DNA of 35,990 nt from positions 1-35,990 of the forward strand of contig CAIPXZ010000190.1 of the NCBI GenBank assembly GCA_903869075.1. Reading direction: 5' to 3'. The translations under genes were made by a program, and so were the position numbers. The notes beneath the pieces are model-generated. The model was given only the letters and a program-made list of their open reading frames with translations. It did no database searches and was not told the origin of the DNA. The number at the start of each line of letters is the position of its first letter. Within the stretch, counting starts at the first letter, position 1. The stretch comes from an uncultured Myxococcales bacterium. Lineage in GTDB: Bacteria > Myxococcota_A > UBA9042. Shown here in pieces: positions 22,828-31,342 of this stretch.

Positions 22828-24561
22828 ATGAAGCAGGACTCGAAAAAGCTAGTGATTTTGCTGCTCGTGGCGGCGCTGGGCGCTTGCAGCTCGCCCAAGA
22901 GCGACGTCGGCGCGGGCAATGCGGATACGGCGGTGGGCGATACCGCGCCAGCGACGGACGTGACGGCGGTGACGCCGACCGACGCAGCGGTGGAAACCAG
23001 CGATGTCGCGCCGGACGTGGCGGCGGTGGACGTGGCGCCAGACGTCGGTCCGCCGATCGACGTGACCTACATCACCAACGTTGACAACGCCGCGGATCCG
23101 ACCGGCGCAGCGGCGACCGTCGGGCAAAATGCCCAGCTTTCCGGGGACTTGACGCTGGTCTATCCGCCCGACAACGCGATGGCGCCGCGCGATTTTGCGC
23201 CGATCACCGCGCAGTGGACCTACACCGGCACGCTGCCGACGGTCTTCGTCGTGCGGTTTTCGACGGCGGAAGCGGAGGTCGACGTCATCGGCGATCCGGC
23301 GAAATTCGACGTCGGCCAAGGCTACGCTGTCACGATTCCCGACGGCATCTGGGCGGAGCTGTTCAAGCACCCGGACTACCAGGACTGGAGCGTGCGCGTG
23401 CTGGCGGCGGACATCGCCGGTGACAAGCTGGTGGGGACGATGCGCTCGTCGGCGCCGATCACCTTTCACGTGACAAATCAGAAGGTTGGCGGCGCAATTT
23501 ACTACTGGAACACGACGATGGCGACTGTGCGCGTGCTGCCGCAGGGCTCCCTGACGCCGACTTCGATCCCCGGCATGGGCGGCATGATGGCCTGCGCTGG
23601 CTGCCACAGCATCAGCCCGGACGGCTCAACGGTCGCCGTCAGCAAGTTCTTTGACCTGAGCGGCGGCGGCCTCGGCGGCTCGATGGGCATGTCGCTCGTC
23701 ACCGGCAAGAGCGGTACGCCGCCCGCGTGGCTCAGCCCCAAGGCCGCGTCCCTGCTGGCCGGCTCCTTCACGATCGCCGCGGCGTTCTCGCCGTCGTACT
23801 TCACGACGCAGTCCAAGTGGCTCGTCGTTCCGCAGGGCGGCAAGCTGCGCTCGGTCAACCTGCTCACCGGCGCGTCGTTCGCGATGGTCCAAGGCGGCGA
23901 CCTCGGCCAGCAGGCCTTCCCGACGTGGGCGCCCAACGGCGAGACCGTCGTGTACGCCTCGGCCAAGGACGTCGGCAGCGGCTTTCAGGGCGCCGTGCCC
24001 ACCGCGCTGTACACGGTGCCGTTCGGCGATGGCGCGGACATCGGCAAGGGCGGCACCGCGACGCCGATCCCCGGCGCCGACGAGCCCGGCATCTTCCACT
24101 ACTACCCCGCGTTTACGCCGGACGGCGGCTACGTCGTCTACAACCGCGCCGATCCGGCTGGTCCGGCGTGCCCCAGCACCGGCGGCGGCGGCGGTCCCGG
24201 CAGCGGCAGCGGCGCCTCGACGTACGACAACTGCAACGCCGAGGTCTGGATGATCCCGTCCGCCGGCGGCCAGGCCATCCGCCTCGACAATGCCAACCAG
24301 TCCAAGGATCCGCTGACCAAGTCCTGGCCGACTTTTGGCAACCTGGTTGGCCAATACTCCTGGCTGGCATTTTCCTCGCGCCGCAACTATGGATTCTTGC
24401 ACACCGGCGCGCCGGCGGAGCCGCAGGTCTACATCGCCGCCGTCGACCCGCTCAAGCTGCAGCAGGGCCTGGACGGTTCGTACGCCGCGCTGTGGCTGCC
24501 GGGTCAGGACATGAACTCCGGCTGCCACATTGCGCGCTGGAGCGCGCCACCGCGCGATTGA
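22828..24561 (+). CDS. lipoprotein with haem c motif and TolB-like beta-propeller
   Basis: The 577-residue protein starts at the ATG at 22828 (GAGGAGAGG seven nt upstream). The lipoprotein signal LVILLLVAALGAC is followed by an acidic/Ala/Val linker to ~residue 85. Residues ~95-220 look like a beta-sandwich (YPPDNAMAPRDFAPITAQW). At 256-260 is CAGCH, one haem c attachment motif, placed directly before SISPDGSTVAVSKF, the first blade of a WD40/PD40 (TolB-like) propeller that continues through FPTWAPNGETVVYAS, HYYPAFTPDGGYVVYN and SYAALWLPGQD. Haem and propeller combinations occur in periplasmic electron-transfer or catalytic proteins of Myxococcota and Planctomycetota. The distal haem ligand is not evident; role unknown. 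Confidence 0.8.
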   Translation: MKQDSKKLVILLLVAALGACSSPKSDVGAGNADTAVGDTAPATDVTAVTPTDAAVETSDVAPDVAAVDVAPDVGPPIDVTYITNVDNAADPTGAAATVGQNAQLSGDLTLVYPPDNAMAPRDFAPITAQWTYTGTLPTVFVVRFSTAEAEVDVIGDPAKFDVGQGYAVTIPDGIWAELFKHPDYQDWSVRVLAADIAGDKLVGTMRSSAPITFHVTNQKVGGAIYYWNTTMATVRVLPQGSLTPTSIPGMGGMMACAGCHSISPDGSTVAVSKFFDLSGGGLGGSMGMSLVTGKSGTPPAWLSPKAASLLAGSFTIAAAFSPSYFTTQSKWLVVPQGGKLRSVNLLTGASFAMVQGGDLGQQAFPTWAPNGETVVYASAKDVGSGFQGAVPTALYTVPFGDGADIGKGGTATPIPGADEPGIFHYYPAFTPDGGYVVYNRADPAGPACPSTGGGGGPGSGSGASTYDNCNAEVWMIPSAGGQAIRLDNANQSKDPLTKSWPTFGNLVGQYSWLAFSSRRNYGFLHTGAPAEPQVYIAAVDPLKLQQGLDGSYAALWLPGQDMNSGCHIARWSAPPRD

Positions 24562-24610
24562 GGTGACGGCGAAGCGCGCAACCGCGCGATAGACCGTCGC
24601 CTTGCCACCT
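24561..24610 (+). terminator. stepped hairpin after the haem-propeller gene, possible terminator
   Basis: Starting at the last base of the stop codon, three stems nest: AGGTG (24561-24565) with CACCT (24606-24610), GGCGA (24568-24572) with TCGCC (24597-24601), and GCGCG (24574-24578) with CGCGC (24583-24587) around a CAAC loop. There is no T-run after it, so intrinsic termination is uncertain; an RNA-stabilising 3' structure is an alternative. Confidence 0.35.
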
Positions 24611-24684
24611 GTGCCGTTGCGGCGCACAATCCCGCCTCCGTGCGTCGTTGACGCTCGCCCACTTCCCTGCCTGATGAGGACCTG

Positions 24685-25713
24685 ATGTTCGGCAAAAAGC
24701 TCCTTCCTTTCGCCTGTTGTGCGCTGCTCGCCGCGGCCTGCCAGAAGCCCGCTGAGGCGCCGCCACCTGCGCCTGCACCCGCGCCCGCGCCTGCACCCGC
24801 GCCCGCGCCTGCGCCCGCGCCGGAAGCTGCCAAGCCGGTGCCGCCGCCCGCGCCGGTCTCACCGAGTGCGTCGCCTGGCCTGCCGCCGCCGGCTGGCGCG
24901 GCTGTGGAAAAAGTGCTGAACGACCCGTGCCCGGCGCCGGGTGAAGATCCCGCCGCGTGCCCGGCCAAGCCGGCGACCGTGGACGACAACATCAAGGTCG
25001 CGCACGTGCTCGTCGGTTGGCAGGGTTCACTGCCAGGCAAGGCCACGACGCGCACCAAGGCCGAGGCGCTCAAGCTGGCCTCGGAGATCGCCCACGAGGC
25101 GCGCAAGCCGGGCAATGACTTCATCGGCCTTGTGTGGAAGCACTCGGACGACAACGGTCCCGGCGTGTACGACGTGACGCCGCCGATGCGCGGCCGCTAT
25201 GTGCCGCAGTTCACCGCGCTGGCGACTTCGCTGGGCGTGGGCCAGGTGGACATCGTGGAGACGCGCTTTGGCTACCACGTGATGAAGCGCGTGCCGTTCG
25301 ACTTCAAGGCGCCGGACAAGCCGCTGATCAAAGTGCTGACCGACGCCTGCCCGCTGCCGGGCGAGGATCCGACGACCTGCCCGACCGAGCAGAATCCCAA
25401 GCCGACCAAGACGACGGTCAGCCACATCCTCATCGGCTTCCAGGGCTCGCTGCCGGGCGAGAACGTGCCGCTGACCAAGGAAGAGGCCAAGAAAAAGGCC
25501 ATTGAAATCGCGCATCAGGCCCGCAAGAAGGGCGCCGACTTTGGCGTGCTGATGAAAGCCAACAGCAAGGACCCGGGTCCGGGCACCTACCCCGTGGACG
25601 CCAACGCGCAGCTGGTGCCGCCGTTCAAGCAGCTGGGCCTGTCGCTGGGCAAGGGCCAGATCGACATCGTCGAGACGAGCTTTGGCTACCACGTGATGAA
25701 GCGCGTCGAATAA
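24685..25713 (+). CDS. lipoprotein with two tandem parvulin domains
   Basis: The 342-residue protein starts at an ATG at 24685. The signal LLPFACCALLAAAC gives a lipobox (AAAC, about residue 19), followed by a Pro/Ala linker (~residues 23-70). Two parvulin (PpiC) domains follow, ~95-208 and ~235-342. Each is preceded by a matching Cys-pair segment (DPCPAPGEDPAACP and DACPLPGEDPTTCP) and each shows AHVLVGWQGSLPG or SHILIGFQGSLPG, an AxxxAxEIAHxAR helix, and an end VDIVET-FGYHVMKRV. The two copies clearly arose by internal duplication. It should act as a lipid-anchored periplasmic prolyl isomerase; the Cys pair could be a disulfide clasp. It is 15 nt before pheS, so transcription may be shared. 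Confidence 0.88.
   Translation: MFGKKLLPFACCALLAAACQKPAEAPPPAPAPAPAPAPAPAPAPAPEAAKPVPPPAPVSPSASPGLPPPAGAAVEKVLNDPCPAPGEDPAACPAKPATVDDNIKVAHVLVGWQGSLPGKATTRTKAEALKLASEIAHEARKPGNDFIGLVWKHSDDNGPGVYDVTPPMRGRYVPQFTALATSLGVGQVDIVETRFGYHVMKRVPFDFKAPDKPLIKVLTDACPLPGEDPTTCPTEQNPKPTKTTVSHILIGFQGSLPGENVPLTKEEAKKKAIEIAHQARKKGADFGVLMKANSKDPGPGTYPVDANAQLVPPFKQLGLSLGKGQIDIVETSFGYHVMKRVE
24772..24823 (+). repeat. 18-bp tandem repeat encoding the Pro/Ala linker
   Basis: CCTGCACCCGCGCCCGCG occurs at 24772-24789 and again exactly at 24790-24807, with a third, partial and slightly changed copy from 24808. It encodes alternating Pro-Ala, a stiff spacer lifting the parvulin domains from the membrane. Such a repeat is prone to in-frame length change. 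Confidence 0.85.
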
Positions 25714-25728
25714 AGGCAGCCGACCGTC

Positions 25729-26766
25729 ATGAGCGAACTGCCTGATTGGCAAATTGAAATCGACCAAGCGGCCATCCGCTGGCAAGCCGAAATCGACGAC
25801 GCCGCGGCGCTGGAGGCGCTGCGGTCGCTGGAAGTGCGCGCGCTGGGCAAGGCGGGCGAAATTCCCGGGCTGATGAAGCGGATTCCGCAGATTCCGCCGC
25901 AGGATCGCAAGGCTTTTGGCCAGGCCGTCAACGCGCTGCAGGCGCACGTCGCGGCGACGATCGAGGCGCGGCGGCAGGTGCTCGTGGAGGCGCTGATCGC
26001 CGCGGAGCTGCAGGACGCGACGTTTGACCCGGCGGCGGTGGCGCTGCCGCTCAAGCTCGGCCACCCGCATCCGCTGTCGACGGTGCAGGCGGACATCGAG
26101 GCGATCTTCACGTCGATGGGCTTTCACGTCCTGGACTATCCGGAAATCGAGAGCGAATTCGATAACTTCGAGGCGCTCAACATTCCCGGGTGGCACCCGG
26201 CGCGCGAGATGCAGGACACGTTCTGGCTCGAAAGCGGGCACTTGCTGCGCACGCACACGTCGGCCGGCCAGGTCCGCGCGATGCATCAATTTCCCGCGCC
26301 GTTCCGCGCCATTTTCCCCGGCAAGGTCTACCGCTACGAAGCGACCGACGCCAGCCACGAGCACACGTTCCATCAGGTCGAAGGGCTGATGATCGACCGC
26401 AAGGTCAGCGTCGGCCATCTGCTGGACTCGATGCGCACGCTGCTGAGCGCGATCCTGCAGCGCGAAGTGGAAATCCGCTTGCGTCCCGGATACTTCCCGT
26501 TCGTGGAGCCGGGCTTCGAGCTGGACATCCGCTGCCAGGTCTGCGCCGGTGACGGCTGTTCGGCGTGCAAGCGCCGCGGCTGGCTGGAGCTACTGCCGTG
26601 CGGGCTTGTGCATCCGAATGTGCTGCGCGCCGGCGGTCTGGACCCGGAAGAGTGGCAGGGCTGGGCGTTTGGCCTCGGACTGTCGCGGCTTGTGATGATG
26701 CGCTACGGCGTGCCGGACGTACGGCTGCTGATGGGTGGCGATCTGCGATTCTTGAGTCAATTCTAG
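25729..26766 (+). CDS. pheS: phenylalanyl-tRNA synthetase alpha subunit
   Basis: The 345-residue catalytic subunit of the (alpha-beta)2 enzyme that charges tRNA-Phe starts at an ATG 15 nt after the tandem-parvulin gene. The N-terminal ~90 residues form the helical tRNA-binding arm (LEVRALGKAGEIPGLMKRI). The class II core has HPLSTVQADIEAIFTSMGF, motif 2 region RAIFPGKVYRYEATDASHEHTFHQVEG, FVEPGFELDI, and motif 3 GWAFGLGLSRLVMMRYGVPD. A four-cysteine cluster C269-x2-C272-x4-C277-x2-C280 is present, an insertion known in many bacterial PheS proteins and possibly zinc-binding. The length is normal. pheT follows after 9 nt. Confidence 0.97.
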   Translation: MSELPDWQIEIDQAAIRWQAEIDDAAALEALRSLEVRALGKAGEIPGLMKRIPQIPPQDRKAFGQAVNALQAHVAATIEARRQVLVEALIAAELQDATFDPAAVALPLKLGHPHPLSTVQADIEAIFTSMGFHVLDYPEIESEFDNFEALNIPGWHPAREMQDTFWLESGHLLRTHTSAGQVRAMHQFPAPFRAIFPGKVYRYEATDASHEHTFHQVEGLMIDRKVSVGHLLDSMRTLLSAILQREVEIRLRPGYFPFVEPGFELDIRCQVCAGDGCSACKRRGWLELLPCGLVHPNVLRAGGLDPEEWQGWAFGLGLSRLVMMRYGVPDVRLLMGGDLRFLSQF

Positions 26767-26775
26767 AGGTTCCCC

Positions 26776-29109
26776 GTGCTCGTCTCCTGGCGATGGTTGT
26801 CGCAGTTCGTCGATACGCGCGGCGTGGATCCGCTGCACTTTGCCGGGAAATTCACGACGACTGTCGCGGAGATCGACGACGTCGTGCAGTGGGGGTTTGG
26901 CCTGCGCGAGGTGCGGGTGGCCGATGTGATCGCCGTGGCGCCACACCCGAACGCCGACAAACTCCGCTTGGCGACTGTGGATTTGGGCGAGCGGACCGTG
27001 CAGGTCGTCTGCGGCGCGCCCGATTTGGCCGTTGGCATGCGCGTGCCGTTCGTACCGCCGGGCGTGACGCTGCCGTCGGGCATTACGGTGCGCGATGGTG
27101 AAGTGCGCGGCGTGGCAAGCCCGGGCATGTTGGCGTCGGAAAAGGACCTTGGGCTGTCCGACGAGAACGCCGGCTTGCTGAGCTTGGACGGCTGTGACGC
27201 GCCGGCAGGCACGCCGCTTCATCTGGCGATCGAGCTGGAAGATGTGCTGTACGACGTCGACAACAAGGCCATCACGCACCGTCCGGACCTCTGGGGCCTG
27301 TACGGCGTGGCGCGCGAAGTCGCGGCGATGCTGGACAAGCCGCTGAAACCGTTTGATTTGTCGCTGGATTTCGCGTCGCCGGCACCGCTGACCATCGCCG
27401 TGGAAGCGCCCGAGGCGTGCCCGCGCTACACCTGCGCGCGCGTGGCGGGTGTGGCGGTGCAGCCGGCGCCGGTGAACGCGCGGCTGCTGCTGCGGCGGCT
27501 GGGCACGCGACCGATCTCCAACCTCGTGGACGCGACGAACCTGGTGATGCTGGAGACTGGCAACCCGCTGCACGCCTTTGACGCGCGCTTTCTGCGCGGC
27601 AACGCCATCACCGTGCGCCGCGCGCTGCCGCACGAGACGCTGACGACGCTCGATGGCCAGCTGCGGCACCTGCAGGCGCACGACTGCGTGATCTGCGACG
27701 CCGTGGGACCGGTGGCGCTGGCCGGCATCATGGGCGGCGCGGACTCGGAAATTCGCCCGGACACGACGGAAGTGGTCCTGGAGGCTGCGAATTTCGACGC
27801 GCCGACGATTCGCCGTACCGCGATGCGGCTCGGCATGCGCTCAGAGAGCTCGGCGCGGTTTGAGAAGGCGCTGGACCCGGCGCTGGCAGCAGTGGCGGCG
27901 CGGCGGTTCCTGAAGCTGTGCCTGGCGTGGAGCCCGGATGCGCAAATCGTCAGTCATTTGGCGGACGTCGGCCCGTTCAGCGCGGAGGCCAAGCCGCTGA
28001 CGGTGCTGCGCACGACCGGCAGCTACCTGCGCGAGCGCCTGGGCGTGACCGCGGCGGAGCTGCCGGACGCCTGGCTGGACGCCTGCCTGACGCGCCTTGA
28101 ATTCCAGGTCGCCCGCGATGGCGACGCGCTGGCGGTGACGATCCCGAGCTTTCGCGCCACCAAAGACGTCAAAATCGCTGAAGATTTGATCGAGGAGCTG
28201 GGCCGCCACTACGGCTACGACAACGTCCGCAGCGAGGCGCCCAGAGTCGCCGCGCGGCCGCCGTACACGCCGCCGCTCAAGCTGCTGGAGCGCCAGGTGC
28301 GGACGACGCTTGTCCACGCCGGGCTGACCGAACAGGTGCTCTACGGCTTTGACGACGAGGACACCCGCAAGCGGCTGGGGCTCGCCGAGCCGGCGCCGCT
28401 GACGCGCGTGGCGGTGCGCAACCCGATCGCGTCGGCGCATACGCACATGCGCCGCAACGTGCTGCCGAACTTGCTGGCGGTGGCGGAAAAGGGCCTCGTG
28501 CAGGGCGACGACGGCCAGCCGGCGCGCAAGGGCTTGAATATTGGCGTGTTTGAGATTGGCCGCGTGTTCGTGCCGGAAAAGAGCAACGACCGCGGGCTGC
28601 CGCCGGTGCTGGTGAACGGCACCGCCGACGACCTCGCCGCGTACACCGCTGGCATGGAAGGCGAGATGCTGCGTGGCGTGCTGGACGCCCGCGCTGGCAG
28701 CACGCCGCTGCCGCTGCAGCCGATTCGCCTTGGCATTGTCATCGCCGAGCGCCTCGGCGGCGGCGCGGAAGGTTCCAAGCTCGTGTTTCCGGCGCCGGAA
28801 GTGACGCACCGCCTGCTGCAGCAGCTGATCGCCACGCTGCACCATCTGCTGAAGTGGCTGGGCAAGGAGCCGCTGACGCTGCAGGCGCGCGGTCCGGCGG
28901 CGAGCCTCGGCGCGCCCGATGCGACGCCGTCGTGGCGCAGCGATCTGGGCTTTGACCTTGTGGCGACAACCGGTGAAACCATTGGCTTTGTCGCGGCGCT
29001 ACACCCGCGGGTGCGCATCGCGCTGGACCAGCCGGCGCAAGCCGTCGTCGCGGAGCTGGACCTGACGGCGCTGGAGCGCGTGCCGGCGTTCAAGCGGGTG
29101 AATCCATGA
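26776..29109 (+). CDS. pheT: phenylalanyl-tRNA synthetase beta subunit lacking the FDX-ACB domain
   Basis: The 777-residue protein starts at a GTG (MLVSWRWLSQFVDT), nine nt after pheS. Domains in order: N-terminal B1, EMAP-like OB fold (~42-135, VIAVAPHPNADKLRLATVDLG), B3/B4 editing domain (~205-385, NLVDATNLVMLETGNPLHAFDA, GIMGGADSEI), B5 (~400-485, IPSFRATKDVKIAEDLIEELGRHYGYD), and the catalytic-like core to the end. The chain stops at LTALERVPAFKRVNP, the point where the anticodon-binding FDX-ACB domain (about 95 residues) normally begins; no such domain is encoded after it. The core appears longer than in E. coli, so total length is near normal. The last codon and stop overlap the next start as ATGA. 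Identity is certain; the missing domain is my alignment by eye. Confidence 0.95.
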   Translation: MLVSWRWLSQFVDTRGVDPLHFAGKFTTTVAEIDDVVQWGFGLREVRVADVIAVAPHPNADKLRLATVDLGERTVQVVCGAPDLAVGMRVPFVPPGVTLPSGITVRDGEVRGVASPGMLASEKDLGLSDENAGLLSLDGCDAPAGTPLHLAIELEDVLYDVDNKAITHRPDLWGLYGVAREVAAMLDKPLKPFDLSLDFASPAPLTIAVEAPEACPRYTCARVAGVAVQPAPVNARLLLRRLGTRPISNLVDATNLVMLETGNPLHAFDARFLRGNAITVRRALPHETLTTLDGQLRHLQAHDCVICDAVGPVALAGIMGGADSEIRPDTTEVVLEAANFDAPTIRRTAMRLGMRSESSARFEKALDPALAAVAARRFLKLCLAWSPDAQIVSHLADVGPFSAEAKPLTVLRTTGSYLRERLGVTAAELPDAWLDACLTRLEFQVARDGDALAVTIPSFRATKDVKIAEDLIEELGRHYGYDNVRSEAPRVAARPPYTPPLKLLERQVRTTLVHAGLTEQVLYGFDDEDTRKRLGLAEPAPLTRVAVRNPIASAHTHMRRNVLPNLLAVAEKGLVQGDDGQPARKGLNIGVFEIGRVFVPEKSNDRGLPPVLVNGTADDLAAYTAGMEGEMLRGVLDARAGSTPLPLQPIRLGIVIAERLGGGAEGSKLVFPAPEVTHRLLQQLIATLHHLLKWLGKEPLTLQARGPAASLGAPDATPSWRSDLGFDLVATTGETIGFVAALHPRVRIALDQPAQAVVAELDLTALERVPAFKRVNP

Positions 29110-30263
29110 GCGCGCCGACCCGCCGCGTCCTGTACCTCTCGGCGCCGGTCGAGCCGCCGTGGACGCGTTCAGACAAGAACCTCGTGCGCGGCGTGGCGGC
29201 GAACCTGCGGCGCTACCGCGGCTGCGTGCTGACCCACGAAGGCGTCACGCTGGCGGAGCCTAACCTCGACACGGAGCCGGCGTGGGGGCCACGCACGGCG
29301 GTCGAGACGCCGCTGGCCAAGCGCATCGGCCTATTTGGCCAGCTGATCGCCCAGCGCGAGACGGCGCTCGTGCACCTGTTCTGGCCGGCGGATTTGCTCG
29401 TCGCCAACATCGTGCGAACGGCGGCGCGGCTGCGCGGGCTGCCGGTTGTCCACACGCTTGTGCGGGCGCCGCGGACGACCGTCGGCATCAAGCAGGCGCT
29501 GGCTGGCGCGCCGGTTGTCTGCCTGACGCAGGAGACGCAGCACCGCCTGATCGCCGAGGGCGTGCAAAACACGCTGTGGGTGCCGCCGGGCATCGCGCTG
29601 CAGGCGCCGATCGCCGCGGGCGACAAGGCCGGAATCCGCCGCAAGTACCGGATACCGTTGGACGAACCGGTTGTCATCTACGCCGGCGACTACCGCCACT
29701 CCAACGCCGCGCGGACTTTTGCCGCCGCCATGCCGCGCATCCTGCGGCAGACCGACTGCCACTTCATCCTCGCCTGCCGCATCCGCAACGAAGCAGACCG
29801 CGAGGAAGAAGCGCGCATCAAGGGCGCCATCACCGCCGACGGCATCGCCCACCACGTCACTTTTCTCAATGAAGTACCGAGCTTGCGCGAGCTGTTCGCC
29901 ATCGCCGCGGTCCAGGTCTTCCCCGCCGACAGCCACCACGAAAAGATGGACCTGCCGATGGTGCTGCTGGAAGGCATGGCGGAGGGCGTGGCGACCGTCG
30001 TCGCGCAAAAGCCACCGCTGACCGAGCTTGTGCAAGCCGGCGTGGTGCTGGGCGTGCCGCCGATGGAGCCGGTGTCGCTGGCGGTGGCGGTCGGCGAGCT
30101 GCTGCTGCGCGAGGAGCGGCGCCAACAGCTGGCAGAAGCCGGTCAGCGCCATGTGCGGACGCGGCACGACATCCAGCTTGTCGCGGCGCAATACGAAGAG
30201 CTGTATGACGAAGTGCTGGCCATCGCCAAGCGGCCGCGCTCCGGCGCGTGGGGGATCGGGTGA
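29106..30263 (+). CDS. GT4-type glycosyltransferase (GT-B fold), coupled to pheT
   Basis: The 385-residue protein starts in the ATGA overlap with pheT. The N-terminal half is a Rossmann-like acceptor domain (VLYLSAPVEPPWTRSDKNLVRGV, typical of glycosyltransferases that bind lipid- or glycan-linked acceptors). The C-terminal half is a GT1/GT4 donor domain: VVIYAGDYRHSNAA, HFILACRI, HHVTFLNEVPSLRELFAIAAVQVFPADS and the E-x7-E motif in EKMDLPMVLLEGMAEG. It should transfer a sugar from a nucleotide sugar at the cytosolic face, in polysaccharide or glycolipid synthesis. The C-terminal overlap with the hydrolase gene (GTGA, 30260-30263) indicates coupling. Exact sugar and acceptor unknown. Confidence 0.85.
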   Translation: MSAPTRRVLYLSAPVEPPWTRSDKNLVRGVAANLRRYRGCVLTHEGVTLAEPNLDTEPAWGPRTAVETPLAKRIGLFGQLIAQRETALVHLFWPADLLVANIVRTAARLRGLPVVHTLVRAPRTTVGIKQALAGAPVVCLTQETQHRLIAEGVQNTLWVPPGIALQAPIAAGDKAGIRRKYRIPLDEPVVIYAGDYRHSNAARTFAAAMPRILRQTDCHFILACRIRNEADREEEARIKGAITADGIAHHVTFLNEVPSLRELFAIAAVQVFPADSHHEKMDLPMVLLEGMAEGVATVVAQKPPLTELVQAGVVLGVPPMEPVSLAVAVGELLLREERRQQLAEAGQRHVRTRHDIQLVAAQYEELYDEVLAIAKRPRSGAWGIG

Positions 30264-31342
30264 CGGCAAGCGCAACCGGCGCCTGGACGCCGTGGCTGGT
30301 TTCACTCGGCGCGCTGGCAGTGCTGCTGCTGGCGACGTGGGCGCATGTGGCGTTTTGGCGCCGCAAGCTGAGCTTGCCGCTCACGTACGACGAGGAACTC
30401 CGCGTGCCGGTGGACGGCAACAGCTGGTGCGAGCTGCGACGCTTGAAGCCGGCGACGCCGTCCGCCCTGCCGCCGGTGCTGATGGTCCACGGCATCGCGA
30501 TCAACCACCGCAACATCGACGCCCGCGAGGACGTGTCGCTGGCGCGCGCGATGCGCGATACCGGCCGCGACGTCTGGCTGCTGACGCTGCGCTCCGGCCG
30601 CCGCGACCTGACGTGGCGCGAGCGCCACAGCATCGACTTCACAACGCTGGCGCAGCACGACATCCCGCAAGCGATCACCACAGTGCTGGCCAAGACCGGC
30701 GCCAAGCAGCTGGATTACCTCGGTTTTTCGATGGGCGGCATGCTCGCCTACGCGGCGTTTGGCCGCACGGTACCGCTCGAACAGATCCGCCGGGTCGTCA
30801 TCATGGGCTCGCCGGGCATCGTCGGCGCGGTGTTGCCTGGCACCAAAATCGCCGCGCAGATTGGCCGGGTGTGGAAGCCGATCGTGCCGTCGCGGCTGTT
30901 CACGTCGCTGTTCGCCTTCGTCGCCGAGATCGTCGTGACGCCGCTGCAGCACCTGTTCCTGAACCCGCACAACAACCTGCCGGGCTTGCTGCACACGTTC
31001 ATGATCGACGCGACGGCCGACATTCCTGGGCCGCTGGGCATGAACATGGTGCAGTGGGCGGCCAAGGACGGCGTCGTGCGCTTTGCCGGCGAGCCGGTGC
31101 TGCCGGGGCTGGCGCAGGTCCACGCGCCGGTGCTGTTCCTCGCCGGCGGCGCCGACAAGCTGGGCACACCCAAGTCCCTGCGCGCCGCGTACGAGGCGTG
31201 GGCGGGGCCGAAGCAGTTCATCCTGCTGGCAAAATCCGCTGGTTTTTCAGCTGATTACGGGCACATGGACATGGTCACCGGGCCCCAAGCGCCGGCCGAG
31301 GTCTTCCAGCCCATCATCCGCTTTTTCGCGGAGCCGACGTGA
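30260..31342 (+). CDS. membrane-anchored alpha/beta hydrolase
   Basis: The 360-residue protein starts at the GTG in a GTGA overlap; a GTG four codons earlier is the alternative. One N-terminal membrane helix (residues ~13-32, LVSLGALAVLLLATWAHVAFW) precedes the enzyme domain. The lipase-like/PHA-synthase-like alpha/beta hydrolase signature is VLMVHGIAINHRN, DVWLLTLRSGR, nucleophile LGFSMGGM (Ser157), acid in GGADKLGT (Asp299) and His335 in YGHMDMVTGPQAPAEVFQPIIRFF. The conserved C-terminal pattern is that of lysosomal-lipase-like and PhaC-like hydrolases. It is probably an esterase or lipase acting on a lipid or lipid-linked intermediate of the neighbouring glycosyltransferases. The stop overlaps the next start (GTGA). 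Confidence 0.85.
   Translation: MTASATGAWTPWLVSLGALAVLLLATWAHVAFWRRKLSLPLTYDEELRVPVDGNSWCELRRLKPATPSALPPVLMVHGIAINHRNIDAREDVSLARAMRDTGRDVWLLTLRSGRRDLTWRERHSIDFTTLAQHDIPQAITTVLAKTGAKQLDYLGFSMGGMLAYAAFGRTVPLEQIRRVVIMGSPGIVGAVLPGTKIAAQIGRVWKPIVPSRLFTSLFAFVAEIVVTPLQHLFLNPHNNLPGLLHTFMIDATADIPGPLGMNMVQWAAKDGVVRFAGEPVLPGLAQVHAPVLFLAGGADKLGTPKSLRAAYEAWAGPKQFILLAKSAGFSADYGHMDMVTGPQAPAEVFQPIIRFFAEPT

Noticed and set aside
25027-26418. Minus-strand open frame of 463 codons over the parvulin gene and pheS
   Set aside because: Both plus-strand genes are certain; the antisense product has Arg/Leu-rich shadow composition.
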